A program made the translations under genes and the position numbers. Of a DNA stretch of 5,184 nucleotides, positions 1-5,089 are shown piece by piece; the stretch's first letter is position 1, and every line of letters starts with the position of its first letter. Source of the stretch: an uncultured Saprospiraceae bacterium (GTDB lineage Bacteria; Bacteroidota; Bacteroidia; Chitinophagales; Saprospiraceae). The DNA lies in the NCBI GenBank assembly GCA_937959095.1, contig CALGLY010000704.1:1-5184 (forward strand), in the 5' to 3' direction. Below the pieces are notes generated by a model. It worked only from the letters and a program-made list of their open reading frames with translations. It did no database searches and was not told the origin of the DNA.

Positions 1-773
1 CTCCACTTATTCCATTTTTTGGTATAATTAAGATTGAATTGCTTCTCTAAAAAACTATTCGCATATATATTTAGTAGCAACTTATCATTATTAGCAGGTT
101 CACGCAATTCCACATTTATTTGTCCTGCAATGCTTTCAAAACCTTGCACCACCGAATTCGCGCCTTTCGAAATATGAATTTTATCGACTAGAGTCCCTGG
201 ATACGTACTCACGCCATACGTATAACTAGAACCTTGAATCATTGGCAAGCCATCTATCAAAACCTGATTATAGACTCCCGAAAGTCCTAAGATACGGAGT
301 TCTTTAGAGTTGGTGACGATGTTGGTGGTCGTTGCTTTCACGCTTGCTTGCGTCTCAAAACAACCTGCCAAATCGCAGCAAGCAGCCTTTCCAAGTTCAG
401 TCTGATTGAGGGTTTCTGTCTTTATCGGATTCAAGGAAGAAATATTCGAGCCACGCTCCCGAGCGGTTACTTCTACTGTTTCCAGATTGGCAGTAGTACT
501 CATCGACACTACAATCATACTTTGTTCTGCTATTAATATAGTATCGGAAGCATAACCTACATAACTCACCACCAATCGCTTATCCTCTACTCCTTCCATA
601 TTTATTTCAAACATTCCCAATTCATCGGTACTTGTACCATTTCCTGTACCAACCCATTGTACATTAGCTCCCAAGAGGTCTGTGCCATCATCATCTAGTA
701 CTGCACCGCGCAATAATTGTCCAAAAGTTGTAAAAGGAAGAAAGAGTAGTAGAAATATGATTTGCTTCTTCAT
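1..773 (-). CDS. TonB-dependent outer-membrane receptor, N-terminal part (truncated by window edge)
   Basis: Reading the minus strand from the ATG at 773-771 gives 257 uninterrupted codons, with no stop before the left edge. Residues 1-18 (MKKQIIFLLLFLPFTTFG) look like a Sec signal peptide. Residues 20-92 fit a CarboxypepD_reg-like beta-sandwich (LRGAVLDDDG, LLGANVQWVGTG, STDELGMFEIN, VVSYVGYASDTI). Residues 99-104 (TVEVTA) resemble the TonB-box area, and 112-225 form the plug domain (LGLSGVYNQVLIDGLP, VDKIHISKGANSVVQGFESIAGQINVE). The C-terminal beta-barrel lies outside the window. Family knowledge: such receptors import bound metals, cobalamin or other ligands across the outer membrane using TonB-ExbBD energy. 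The plug carries C132, C133 and C138 in KAACCDLAGCFET. I recall related Bacteroidota receptors with this plug layout near heavy-metal transport genes, but the substrate cannot be read from this fragment. There is no Shine-Dalgarno before the ATG, which is usual in this phylum. Identity as a TonB-dependent receptor is firm; substrate is unknown. Confidence 0.93.
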   Translation of the reverse strand, partial: MKKQIIFLLLFLPFTTFGQLLRGAVLDDDGTDLLGANVQWVGTGNGTSTDELGMFEINMEGVEDKRLVVSYVGYASDTILIAEQSMIVVSMSTTANLETVEVTARERGSNISSLNPIKTETLNQTELGKAACCDLAGCFETQASVKATTTNIVTNSKELRILGLSGVYNQVLIDGLPMIQGSSYTYGVSTYPGTLVDKIHISKGANSVVQGFESIAGQINVELREPANNDKLLLNIYANSFLEKQFNLNYTKKWNKW

Positions 774-816
774 GTGTCTTTGTTGTGTGTAATCGGATGA
801 AAAATTCCTAGTGACA

Positions 817-824
817 CAAAAATA
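817..824 (-). promoter_or_regulatory. Candidate -7 box of the receptor promoter
   Basis: Read on the minus strand the bases are TATTTTTG, an exact match to the Bacteroidota -7 consensus TAnnTTTG. The box ends 43 bases before the receptor ATG, implying a 5' leader of roughly 35-40 bases. A TTTG lies 25 bases further upstream, longer than the usual spacing of about 19-21, so the -33 element is poor. AT-rich DNA yields such matches by chance. Confidence 0.4.
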
Positions 825-836
825 GGTGAAAATCCC

Positions 837-851
837 TGCAACAGTGTTGCA
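837..851. promoter_or_regulatory. Perfect 15-bp palindrome, candidate operator
   Basis: The bases TGCAACA-G-TGTTGCA form a perfect 7+1+7 inverted repeat. It begins 12 bases upstream of the candidate receptor -7 box, so it covers the place where the -33 contact should be. That is a typical position for a dimeric repressor or activator of an uptake receptor. The palindrome is seen directly; a regulator binding it is inferred, and no regulator gene is in the window. Confidence 0.4.
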
Positions 852-988
852 AAAATTATTGAAGAAACCAAATAAACAAGTTACTTCGATAAGGTTTTAT
901 TTCTATATTATTCAATAATTGATAAAAAAAACAAATTTTTTTTGGTTATTAAATTTTAATCACTAATATTATTCCGAATTCTTAATCG

Positions 989-1015
989 TTTGATGATGTT
1001 AACCAAATATATTCG
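989..1015 (+). promoter_or_regulatory. Weak candidate promoter for the glycine-rich small gene
   Basis: TTTG at 989-992 is followed 15 bases later by TATATTCG (1008-1015), one mismatch from TAnnTTTG. Transcription would begin about 40 bases before the ATG at 1064. The spacing is shorter than typical and the -7 box is imperfect, so this is only the best site available between the two genes. Confidence 0.2.
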
Positions 1016-1063
1016 GCTTATCATCAGGTTTACAATTTTTAATCAAAACAAAACTTTGAAATT

Positions 1064-1342
1064 ATGTTACCATTAATTATTCAGCTTATTAGCGGAGCTG
1101 TTGGCGGAAATGTTGCAGGCTCATTAATGAAAGGTAGTTCATTAGGAACAATCGGAAACTCTATCGCTGGCATTCTTGGCGGTGGCATTGGAGGACAAGC
1201 ACTAGGGCTACTTGGAATGGATATGGCAGGTGCTGGCAGTATGGATATGATGGGTATTCTTAGTAGCGTAGCAAGTGGCGGCGTAGGTGGTGGCATCGTA
1301 ATGGCTGTTATCGGGCTTATCAAGGGGGCTATGAATAAGTAG
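1064..1342 (+). CDS. Small glycine-zipper hydrophobic protein of unknown function
   Basis: This is a 92-codon ORF from ATG to TAG. An in-frame TAA at 1040-1042 with no intervening start codon makes the ATG at 1064 the only reasonable start. There is no Shine-Dalgarno. About 27% of residues are glycine (25 of 92), and the protein lacks Phe, Tyr, Trp, Cys, His, Arg and Glu altogether. Three segments fit Gly/Ala-spaced hydrophobic helices: about 1-21 (LIIQLISGAVGGNVAG), 27-51 (LGTIGNSIAGILGGGIGGQ) and 61-88 (MGILSSVASGGVGGGIVMAV). Charge is confined to K23, D53, D60 and three-residue-spaced lysines near the C-terminus (K87, K92). GxxxG-type spacing suggests close helix packing, either in a membrane or as a soluble oligomer. 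It resembles small Gly-rich proteins usually annotated as hypothetical; I do not know a function. It is probably monocistronic, since hairpins follow it at once. The shadow ORF on the opposite strand is explained by this gene. Confidence 0.8.
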   Translation: MLPLIIQLISGAVGGNVAGSLMKGSSLGTIGNSIAGILGGGIGGQALGLLGMDMAGAGSMDMMGILSSVASGGVGGGIVMAVIGLIKGAMNK

Positions 1343-1356
1343 ATCTATGTAGAAAC

Positions 1357-1403
1357 CTAATACACTTCCATTAAAAAAAATAGTTTTTTTTCTAGTGTAT
1401 TAG
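1357..1403 (+). terminator. Nested hairpin after the glycine-rich gene, probable terminator
   Basis: A perfect 10-bp stem, CTAATACACT (1357-1366) with AGTGTATTAG (1394-1403), encloses a second stem of A8 (1373-1380) and T8 (1384-1391) around a TAG loop. It starts 15 bases after the TAG stop codon. The U run lies inside the outer stem rather than after it: the inner part could act as a weak terminator, or the whole could be a 3'-end stabilising structure. The fold is certain from the sequence; its role is inferred. Confidence 0.5.
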
Positions 1404-1410
1404 AAATAAA

Positions 1411-1465
1411 CGCAAAAAATGTAGAACATTTTGCGGAAAACTTACGTCAAAATGTTCAAGAACAT
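1411..1465 (+). other. Chain of four mutually complementary segments (alternative-hairpin region)
   Basis: Segment A CGCAAAAAATGT (1411-1422) pairs with segment B. B is GAACATTTTGCG (1424-1435), and its first ten bases are the exact reverse complement of segment C, CAAAATGTTC (1448-1457). The end of C, in ATGTTC (1452-1457), pairs with segment D, GAACAT (1460-1465). A:B, B:C and C:D cannot all form together, and a strong intrinsic terminator follows 10 bases later. This is the geometry of an attenuator or a structured small RNA, but no ligand-binding core or known RNA family is recognised. I saw no clear promoter directly in front of it. Confidence 0.4.
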
Positions 1466-1474
1466 AAGCTTTAG

Positions 1475-1515
1475 GAAAGTTCGAAGGATTATTCCTTTCG
1501 GGCTTTCTTTTTTTT
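1475..1515 (+). terminator. Strong intrinsic terminator
   Basis: Bases 1475-1488 pair with 1493-1507 around a TTAT loop. The stem has about 14 base pairs, including two G-U pairs and one bulged T, and is followed directly by eight T residues (1508-1515). It ends whatever rightward transcript passes the glycine-rich gene and insulates infB from it. A short CTTT/AAAG pairing (1469-1472 with 1476-1479) could compete with the base of the stem. Confidence 0.85.
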
Positions 1516-1672
1516 GAAAAAATTTCAATTTTCAGGAACTCTTCCTATTTAATTAGTGTTGGATGGGGGTGCAAATGTGCCAAAAGCAGCAAAAAGTCGC
1601 CATAAATAGAAATTTACAAGCTCAAAAGACTAATAAATTGGCTTAGAGTGACTTTTAATAGCTTTCAAACGG
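1516..1672. other. Intergenic stretch without a recognised gene
   Basis: Between the strong terminator and the infB promoter I find no RNA gene and no convincing protein gene. An ATG at 1563 opens a 27-codon frame ending at 1646 (MGVQMCQKQQK...), with no ribosome binding site and no family resemblance, so it is not called. The stretch contains the left arm of the inverted repeat pair 1568-1578 / 1695-1705 and shorter nested complementary pieces. Confidence 0.5.
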
Positions 1673-1705
1673 TTTAATTACAGATTAACTTTATACATTT
1701 GCACC
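1568..1705. repeat. 11-bp inverted repeat pair bounding 138 bp
   Basis: GGTGCAAATGT (1568-1578) is the exact reverse complement of ACATTTGCACC (1695-1705). Further complementary pieces are nested inside: AAAGC / GCTTT (1583-1587, 1661-1665) and AAAAGTC / GACTTTT (1592-1598, 1650-1656). The right arm contains most of the candidate infB -7 box TACATTTG. No target-site duplication flanks the arms, so a small transposable element is possible but unsupported. A paired regulatory site around the infB promoter is an alternative. Confidence 0.45.
1673..1701 (+). promoter_or_regulatory. Candidate infB promoter
   Basis: TACATTTG (1694-1701) matches the Bacteroidota -7 consensus TAnnTTTG exactly. TTTA at 1673-1676, 17 bases upstream, is a one-mismatch -33 TTTG. 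Transcription from about 1708 would give infB a leader of roughly 135 bases. This is the best plus-strand promoter match between the terminator at 1515 and the infB start. Confidence 0.5.
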
Positions 1706-1719
1706 AAAATAAACTAAAC

Positions 1720-1799
1720 GGCAGGAGCTTTGGATTTTTTTAACTTAAATAAAGAATCATTACATTATGTGACCAATCAATAATTTGGAAGCTTTTGCC
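1720..1799 (+). promoter_or_regulatory. Foldable leader of infB (long-range stem)
   Basis: GGCAGGAGCTTT (1720-1731) can pair over its whole length with GAAGCTTTTGCC (1788-1799), giving 12 pairs (three of them G-U) and closing a 56-base loop. Immediately after it, TCCTA (1802-1806) is complementary to TAGGA (1825-1829), which lies inside the Shine-Dalgarno. The leader could therefore modulate ribosome access to infB. The complementarity is seen; regulation is inferred. Confidence 0.35.
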
Positions 1800-1807
1800 T
1801 ATCCTAT

Positions 1808-1834
1808 ATGACGTTGCGCTCATCTAGGAGGTAA
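1808..1834 (+). other. Possible eight-codon upstream ORF overlapping the infB Shine-Dalgarno
   Basis: ATG at 1808 opens a frame reading MTLRSSRR and stopping at TAA 1832-1834. Its last two codons, AGG AGG, are themselves the infB Shine-Dalgarno, and the stop lies 9 bases before the infB ATG. It has no ribosome binding site of its own. It could couple translation to infB, but so short a frame arises easily by chance. Confidence 0.15.
1826..1832 (+). promoter_or_regulatory. Shine-Dalgarno sequence of infB
   Basis: AGGAGGT lies 11 bases upstream of ATG 1844 and is a full match to the anti-Shine-Dalgarno core. It fixes the infB start. Such sites are uncommon in Bacteroidota, and neither of the other two genes here has one. 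The spacing is slightly longer than the usual 5-9 bases. Confidence 0.75.
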
Positions 1835-1843
1835 AATAAAAGA

Positions 1844-4800
1844 ATGGCAAAACGTTTAATTAAGGTAGCAAAGGAATTAAATGTCGGAACGTCTACAATT
1901 GTAGACTTTCTAAAGGCTAATGAGTTTGAAATAGAAAACAAACCAACAGCCAAGATTTCCGATAAAATGGAGTTGATGCTCCAGAAAGAGTTCCAAAAGT
2001 CTATTGCTATTAAAGAAAAAGCAAACCAAATTAAGATAGGACGAACTCCACCTAAAAAGGAAGCCGAGGCACTTGTTGCCAAGACCCCTGCTCCTACTGT
2101 GCCTGCTCCAGAGGTTACAGAGCCTGTTTTGCCGAAGCCTACTATCAATTTAAAGGAAACTACACCTGCCGTAAAATTGGATAAACCAATTATTAAGGCA
2201 GAGAGTAATACACCGAAGCTATCTAAGCCCAATGTATTAGGCACTATTGATCTATCGCCTAAAGCAAAGAAGGAAACTCCTGTTCCTCCTGCACCTAAAC
2301 CTGCTGTGGCGAAGAAGAAAGAGGAAGTAGCTCCACCAAAAGTGGAAGTGAAACCAAAAGTGGAAGTGCCAGCACCAGTTCCTACGGCTAAGAAAGAGGT
2401 GAAGAAAGAAGTGCCAGCAAAGCCGAAAACACAAGAACGAAAACCAGAGAAAAAGGTGAGTCCACCAAAAGTGGAAGCGAAACCGAAGAAGGAAACGCCA
2501 GCGCCAGCGCCAATACCTATGGCGAAGAAAGAGGTGAAGAGCGAAGCAATATCAGATACTACTCAACCTGCTGCTACAAAAACAGCAGCACCAGGTGATG
2601 ATATGGTACAGCATAAAGCTCCTGAGTTGCGCGGCTTGAAGATAAAAGGGAAGATTGACATCAATAAGCTTTCCCGTCCGAAGAAGAAAACAGACCCTAA
2701 GAAAGCAGGTGAAGAAAAGAAGAAACGCAAACGGACACGTCGAAAAGTATCTGCTGATGGCAGACGAGTAGAAGGTGGCGATAACCGAGGCGGTGATAAT
2801 AGAGGCGGTCAAAGAACTGGCGGCGGTGGCCCACGCACAGGTGGTGATAATAGAGGTGGTCAAAGATCAACCGGCGGTGGCGGTCCTAGAACTGGTGGTG
2901 GTGGTGGCCCACGCACAGGTGGTGGTCCTAGAACTGGCGGTGGCGGCCCACGCACAGGTGGCGGCGGTCCTAGAACTGGCGGTGGTGGCCCACGCACAGG
3001 TGGCGGTGGTCCTAGACGCGGTCCAGCAGGTAGAAGAGATGATAGACGCGGCGGCGGCAGAGACAATAGAGGTAGAAGAGACGAACCAAAAGAAGTTTCA
3101 GCAAAGGAAATTGAGGATAAGATCAAGGCTACTATGGCGCGTATTTCCGGAGGAGGAAAGAAAAAGCGCCAAAAGCTACGCCGAGAAAGTAGAGAACGCC
3201 AACGCGAACGTCAAGAGATTATAGAACAACAGAAGGAGACGGGCAAGTTGCAGGTTACGGAGTTTATCTCTGTTTCTGAACTTGCAAGTGTCATGGATGT
3301 AGGCGTTTCGGAAGTGATAATGGCTTGTATGAATATGGGCGTTATCGTTTCTATCAATCAGCGACTAGATGCAGAAGTGATTGAATTGGTGGCTACTGAA
3401 TTTAACCATGAAGTTGAATTTATTAGTGTAGAAGAGCAAGTAGACGATGAAGTAGAGGAAGTAATAGATGATCCAGCAGACTTGAAGCCACGCTCACCTA
3501 TCGTGACAGTGATGGGTCACGTAGATCATGGTAAGACTTCTTTACTGGATTATATCCGAAATGCAAAAGTTGCAGACGGTGAGGCTGGGGGAATCACGCA
3601 GCACATTGGTGCCTATGAAGTAGAAGTAAATGGTCAGAGTATCACGTTCTTAGATACACCAGGTCACGAAGCCTTTACGGCTATGCGTGCGCGTGGTGCG
3701 AAAGTAACGGATATTGCCATCATCATAGTAGCAGCCGATGATAATGTGATGCCACAAACGAAAGAAGCAATCAGTCACGCACAAGCAGCGGGTGTACCTA
3801 TCGTTTTTGCCATCAATAAGATAGATAAAGACGGTGCAAATCCTGATAGAATTAAGACGGAACTTGCAGGTATGAACCTACAAGTAGAAGAATGGGGTGG
3901 AAAATACCAATCGCAGGATATTTCGGCTAAGATGGGAACAGGTATTGACGAATTACTGGAAAAAGTACTCCTCGAAGCAGAAATGTTAGAGTTGAAAGCT
4001 AATCCAGATAAGAAGTCAGTGGGTGCTATCTTAGAGGCATCGCTTGATAAAGGACGTGGTTATGTCACGAAGAGTTTGATACAAGCAGGTACGCTCCGCA
4101 TTGGAGATGCCATTGTAGCAGGCGAATATTCAGGAAAAGTGAAAGCCATGTTTAATGAACATGGAAAACGCATAAAAGAAGCTGGACCATCCAAGCCCGT
4201 GCTGATACTCGGACTAAATGGTGCGCCACAAGCAGGAGAACGCTTCAAGGAAATGGATAGCGAAACCGAAGCACGCCAAGTGGCAACCAAGCGGGAACGC
4301 ATCAACCGAGAGCAGGTCAATAGAGCGACGAAACGTATCAGTTTAGATGAAATCGGTCGTCGTTTAGCATTGGGTAGCTTTAAGGAGTTGAACTTGATTG
4401 TGAAAGGTGATGTGGATGGCTCTATTGAAGCCCTATCCGATTCCTTAATCAAGCTATCTATCGAATCCGTACAAGTAAATGTTATCCACAAGGCAGTAGG
4501 TCAAATCATCGAATCCGATGTATTATTAGCCTCTGCTTCCGATGCCATCATCATTGGTTTCCAAGTTCGTCCATCGCTTGGTGCGCGTAAACTTGCCGAG
4601 AAGGAAGGCGTAGAGGTGAAGATGTACTCGATTATCTACGAAGCAATCGAGGAAATCAAGCTTGCGATAGAAGGCTTGCTAGAACCTACGAAGGAGGAAG
4701 TAATTACTGCCAATGTAGAAATTCGCGAAACCTACAAGATTAGTAAAGTGGGAACTATTGCGGGTTGCTATGTACAGGATGGTAAAATCACGAGAGCGAG

Positions 4801-5014
4801 TCATGTTCGTATCATACGGAATGGTATCGTAGTTTATCCTACTAGAGAGAATGTAGTCGGTAAGATTGCATCCTTGAAACGCTTTAAAGACGATGTAAAA
4901 GAAGCGAAGACTGGAATGGAATGTGGTTTGAATATCGAAAACTTCAATGATATTAAAGTAGGCGATGTTATCGAAGCTTACGAAATAAAAGAAGTGAAAC
5001 AAAAACTTTCCTAA
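1844..5014 (+). CDS. infB: Translation initiation factor IF-2
   Basis: This is a complete 1056-residue protein. IF-2 is the cytoplasmic GTPase that places fMet-tRNA on the 30S subunit and promotes 50S joining. Residues 1-55 form an IF2_N-like domain. About 60-300 is a Lys/Pro/Ala/Glu-rich disordered linker, and about 310-412 is an [10 protein letters not shown] tract. A basic, probably helical stretch (about 438-466) leads to a second IF2_N domain (about 468-530). The G domain has every motif: G1 GHVDHGKT (558-565), G2 with T585 in GGITQHIG, G3 DTPGH (604-608), G4 NKID (658-661) and G5 SAK (694-696). Domain II follows, then C1 (about 845-945) and the fMet-tRNA-binding C2 (949-1056), with SLKRFKDDV and GMECGL conserved. 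It is longer than E. coli IF-2 (890 aa) because of the N-terminal extension, which is common in Bacteroidota. The start is supported by AGGAGGT and the typical [13 protein letters not shown]-terminus. It is flanked by terminators on both sides, so it appears monocistronic. Confidence 0.98.
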   Translation: MAKRLIKVAKELNVGTSTIVDFLKANEFEIENKPTAKISDKMELMLQKEFQKSIAIKEKANQIKIGRTPPKKEAEALVAKTPAPTVPAPEVTEPVLPKPTINLKETTPAVKLDKPIIKAESNTPKLSKPNVLGTIDLSPKAKKETPVPPAPKPAVAKKKEEVAPPKVEVKPKVEVPAPVPTAKKEVKKEVPAKPKTQERKPEKKVSPPKVEAKPKKETPAPAPIPMAKKEVKSEAISDTTQPAATKTAAPGDDMVQHKAPELRGLKIKGKIDINKLSRPKKKTDPKKAGEEKKKRKRTRRKVSADGRRVEGGDNRGGDNRGGQRTGGGGPRTGGDNRGGQRSTGGGGPRTGGGGGPRTGGGPRTGGGGPRTGGGGPRTGGGGPRTGGGGPRRGPAGRRDDRRGGGRDNRGRRDEPKEVSAKEIEDKIKATMARISGGGKKKRQKLRRESRERQRERQEIIEQQKETGKLQVTEFISVSELASVMDVGVSEVIMACMNMGVIVSINQRLDAEVIELVATEFNHEVEFISVEEQVDDEVEEVIDDPADLKPRSPIVTVMGHVDHGKTSLLDYIRNAKVADGEAGGITQHIGAYEVEVNGQSITFLDTPGHEAFTAMRARGAKVTDIAIIIVAADDNVMPQTKEAISHAQAAGVPIVFAINKIDKDGANPDRIKTELAGMNLQVEEWGGKYQSQDISAKMGTGIDELLEKVLLEAEMLELKANPDKKSVGAILEASLDKGRGYVTKSLIQAGTLRIGDAIVAGEYSGKVKAMFNEHGKRIKEAGPSKPVLILGLNGAPQAGERFKEMDSETEARQVATKRERINREQVNRATKRISLDEIGRRLALGSFKELNLIVKGDVDGSIEALSDSLIKLSIESVQVNVIHKAVGQIIESDVLLASASDAIIIGFQVRPSLGARKLAEKEGVEVKMYSIIYEAIEEIKLAIEGLLEPTKEEVITANVEIRETYKISKVGTIAGCYVQDGKITRASHVRIIRNGIVVYPTRENVVGKIASLKRFKDDVKEAKTGMECGLNIENFNDIKVGDVIEAYEIKEVKQKLS
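2332..2540 (+). repeat. Imperfect direct repeat in the IF-2 linker
   Basis: Two related copies lie at about 2332-2405 and 2461-2540. Both begin TCCACCAAAAGTGGAAG and end AAGAAAGAGGTGAAG, encoding PPKVEVKPK...AKKEVK and PPKVEAKPK...AKKEVK. An intermediate unit of similar composition separates them. This indicates growth of the disordered linker by internal duplication; I infer no separate function. Confidence 0.7.
2774..3019 (+). repeat. Tandem Gly-rich PRTGGGG / RGG repeat in infB
   Basis: The tract encodes GGDNRGG-type units followed by eight PRT(G)n motifs, the last being PRR. The PRT codons start at 2831, 2885, 2909, 2927, 2948, 2969, 2990 and 3011, so the last five are exactly 21 bases apart. 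Two codon sets alternate without exception: CCA CGC ACA and CCT AGA ACT. The true DNA unit is therefore a 42-bp dimer; 2927-2968 and 2969-3010 differ at only two bases. Gly/Arg-rich tracts of this kind often bind RNA. The large frames seen here on other frames and strands are shadows of this low-complexity DNA. Confidence 0.9.
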
Positions 5015-5046
5015 GCTTATTGACTAGGAAATGTTTTCAAAATATA

Positions 5047-5079
5047 AAAGTCGAAGATCGAAAGGTCTTCGGCTTTTTT
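5047..5079 (+). terminator. Intrinsic terminator of infB
   Basis: AAAGTCGAAGATC (5047-5059) pairs along all 13 positions (two G-T wobbles) with GGTCTTCGGCTTT (5064-5076) around a GAAA tetraloop, and the U run continues to 5079. It begins 33 bases after the infB stop codon. The opposite strand also has a T-rich stretch after the stem, so it may terminate in both directions. Confidence 0.9.
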
Positions 5080-5089
5080 GGTTTTAGTT

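Larger units (their letters stand above)
774..1063. other. Divergent AT-rich intergenic region
   Basis: This 290-bp spacer separates the leftward receptor gene from the rightward small gene. Apart from the candidate receptor promoter and the 15-bp palindrome, it holds homopolymer A and T runs (924-931, 936-943), a short palindrome TTATTCAATAA (908-918), and an 8-bp inverted repeat TTTGGTTA / TAACCAAA at 941-948 and 1000-1007. I see no credible ORF or RNA gene in it. Confidence 0.6.

Noticed and set aside
348..536. Plus-strand 62-codon ORF
   Set aside because: It lies antisense inside the receptor gene, whose opposite-strand reading gives clear signal peptide and plug-domain motifs; this frame shows no recognisable protein features.
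1081..1323. Minus-strand 80-codon ORF rich in Pro and Ile
   Set aside because: Mirror image of the glycine-rich codons of the plus-strand gene; Pro-rich composition is the expected complement of Gly codons.
1563..1646. 27-codon plus-strand ORF upstream of infB
   Set aside because: No ribosome binding site, no recognisable sequence, and ORFs this short are expected by chance in spacers.
1343..1843. tRNA or other known structured RNA gene in the spacer
   Set aside because: No cloverleaf arms, TTCGA-type T-loop in the right geometry, CCA end or familiar RNA core was found; the hairpins present are terminator-like or simple inverted repeats.
1804..2244. Minus-strand ORF overlapping the infB start
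   Set aside because: Antisense shadow of the Lys/Pro/Ala-rich linker; no ribosome site or recognisable domain.
2860..3126. Minus-strand proline-rich 88-codon ORF
   Set aside because: Complement of the PRTGGGG repeat; no independent start signal or family resemblance.
2775..3224. Plus-strand 149-codon ORF in a second frame of infB
   Set aside because: Produced by the low-complexity GGN repeat being open in other frames; the Val/Ala-repeat product has no domain, while the infB frame is continuous through conserved motifs.
4060..5002. Two minus-strand ORFs (4060-4491, 4679-5002)
   Set aside because: Antisense to the conserved domain II, C1 and C2 coding regions of IF-2; no supporting signals.
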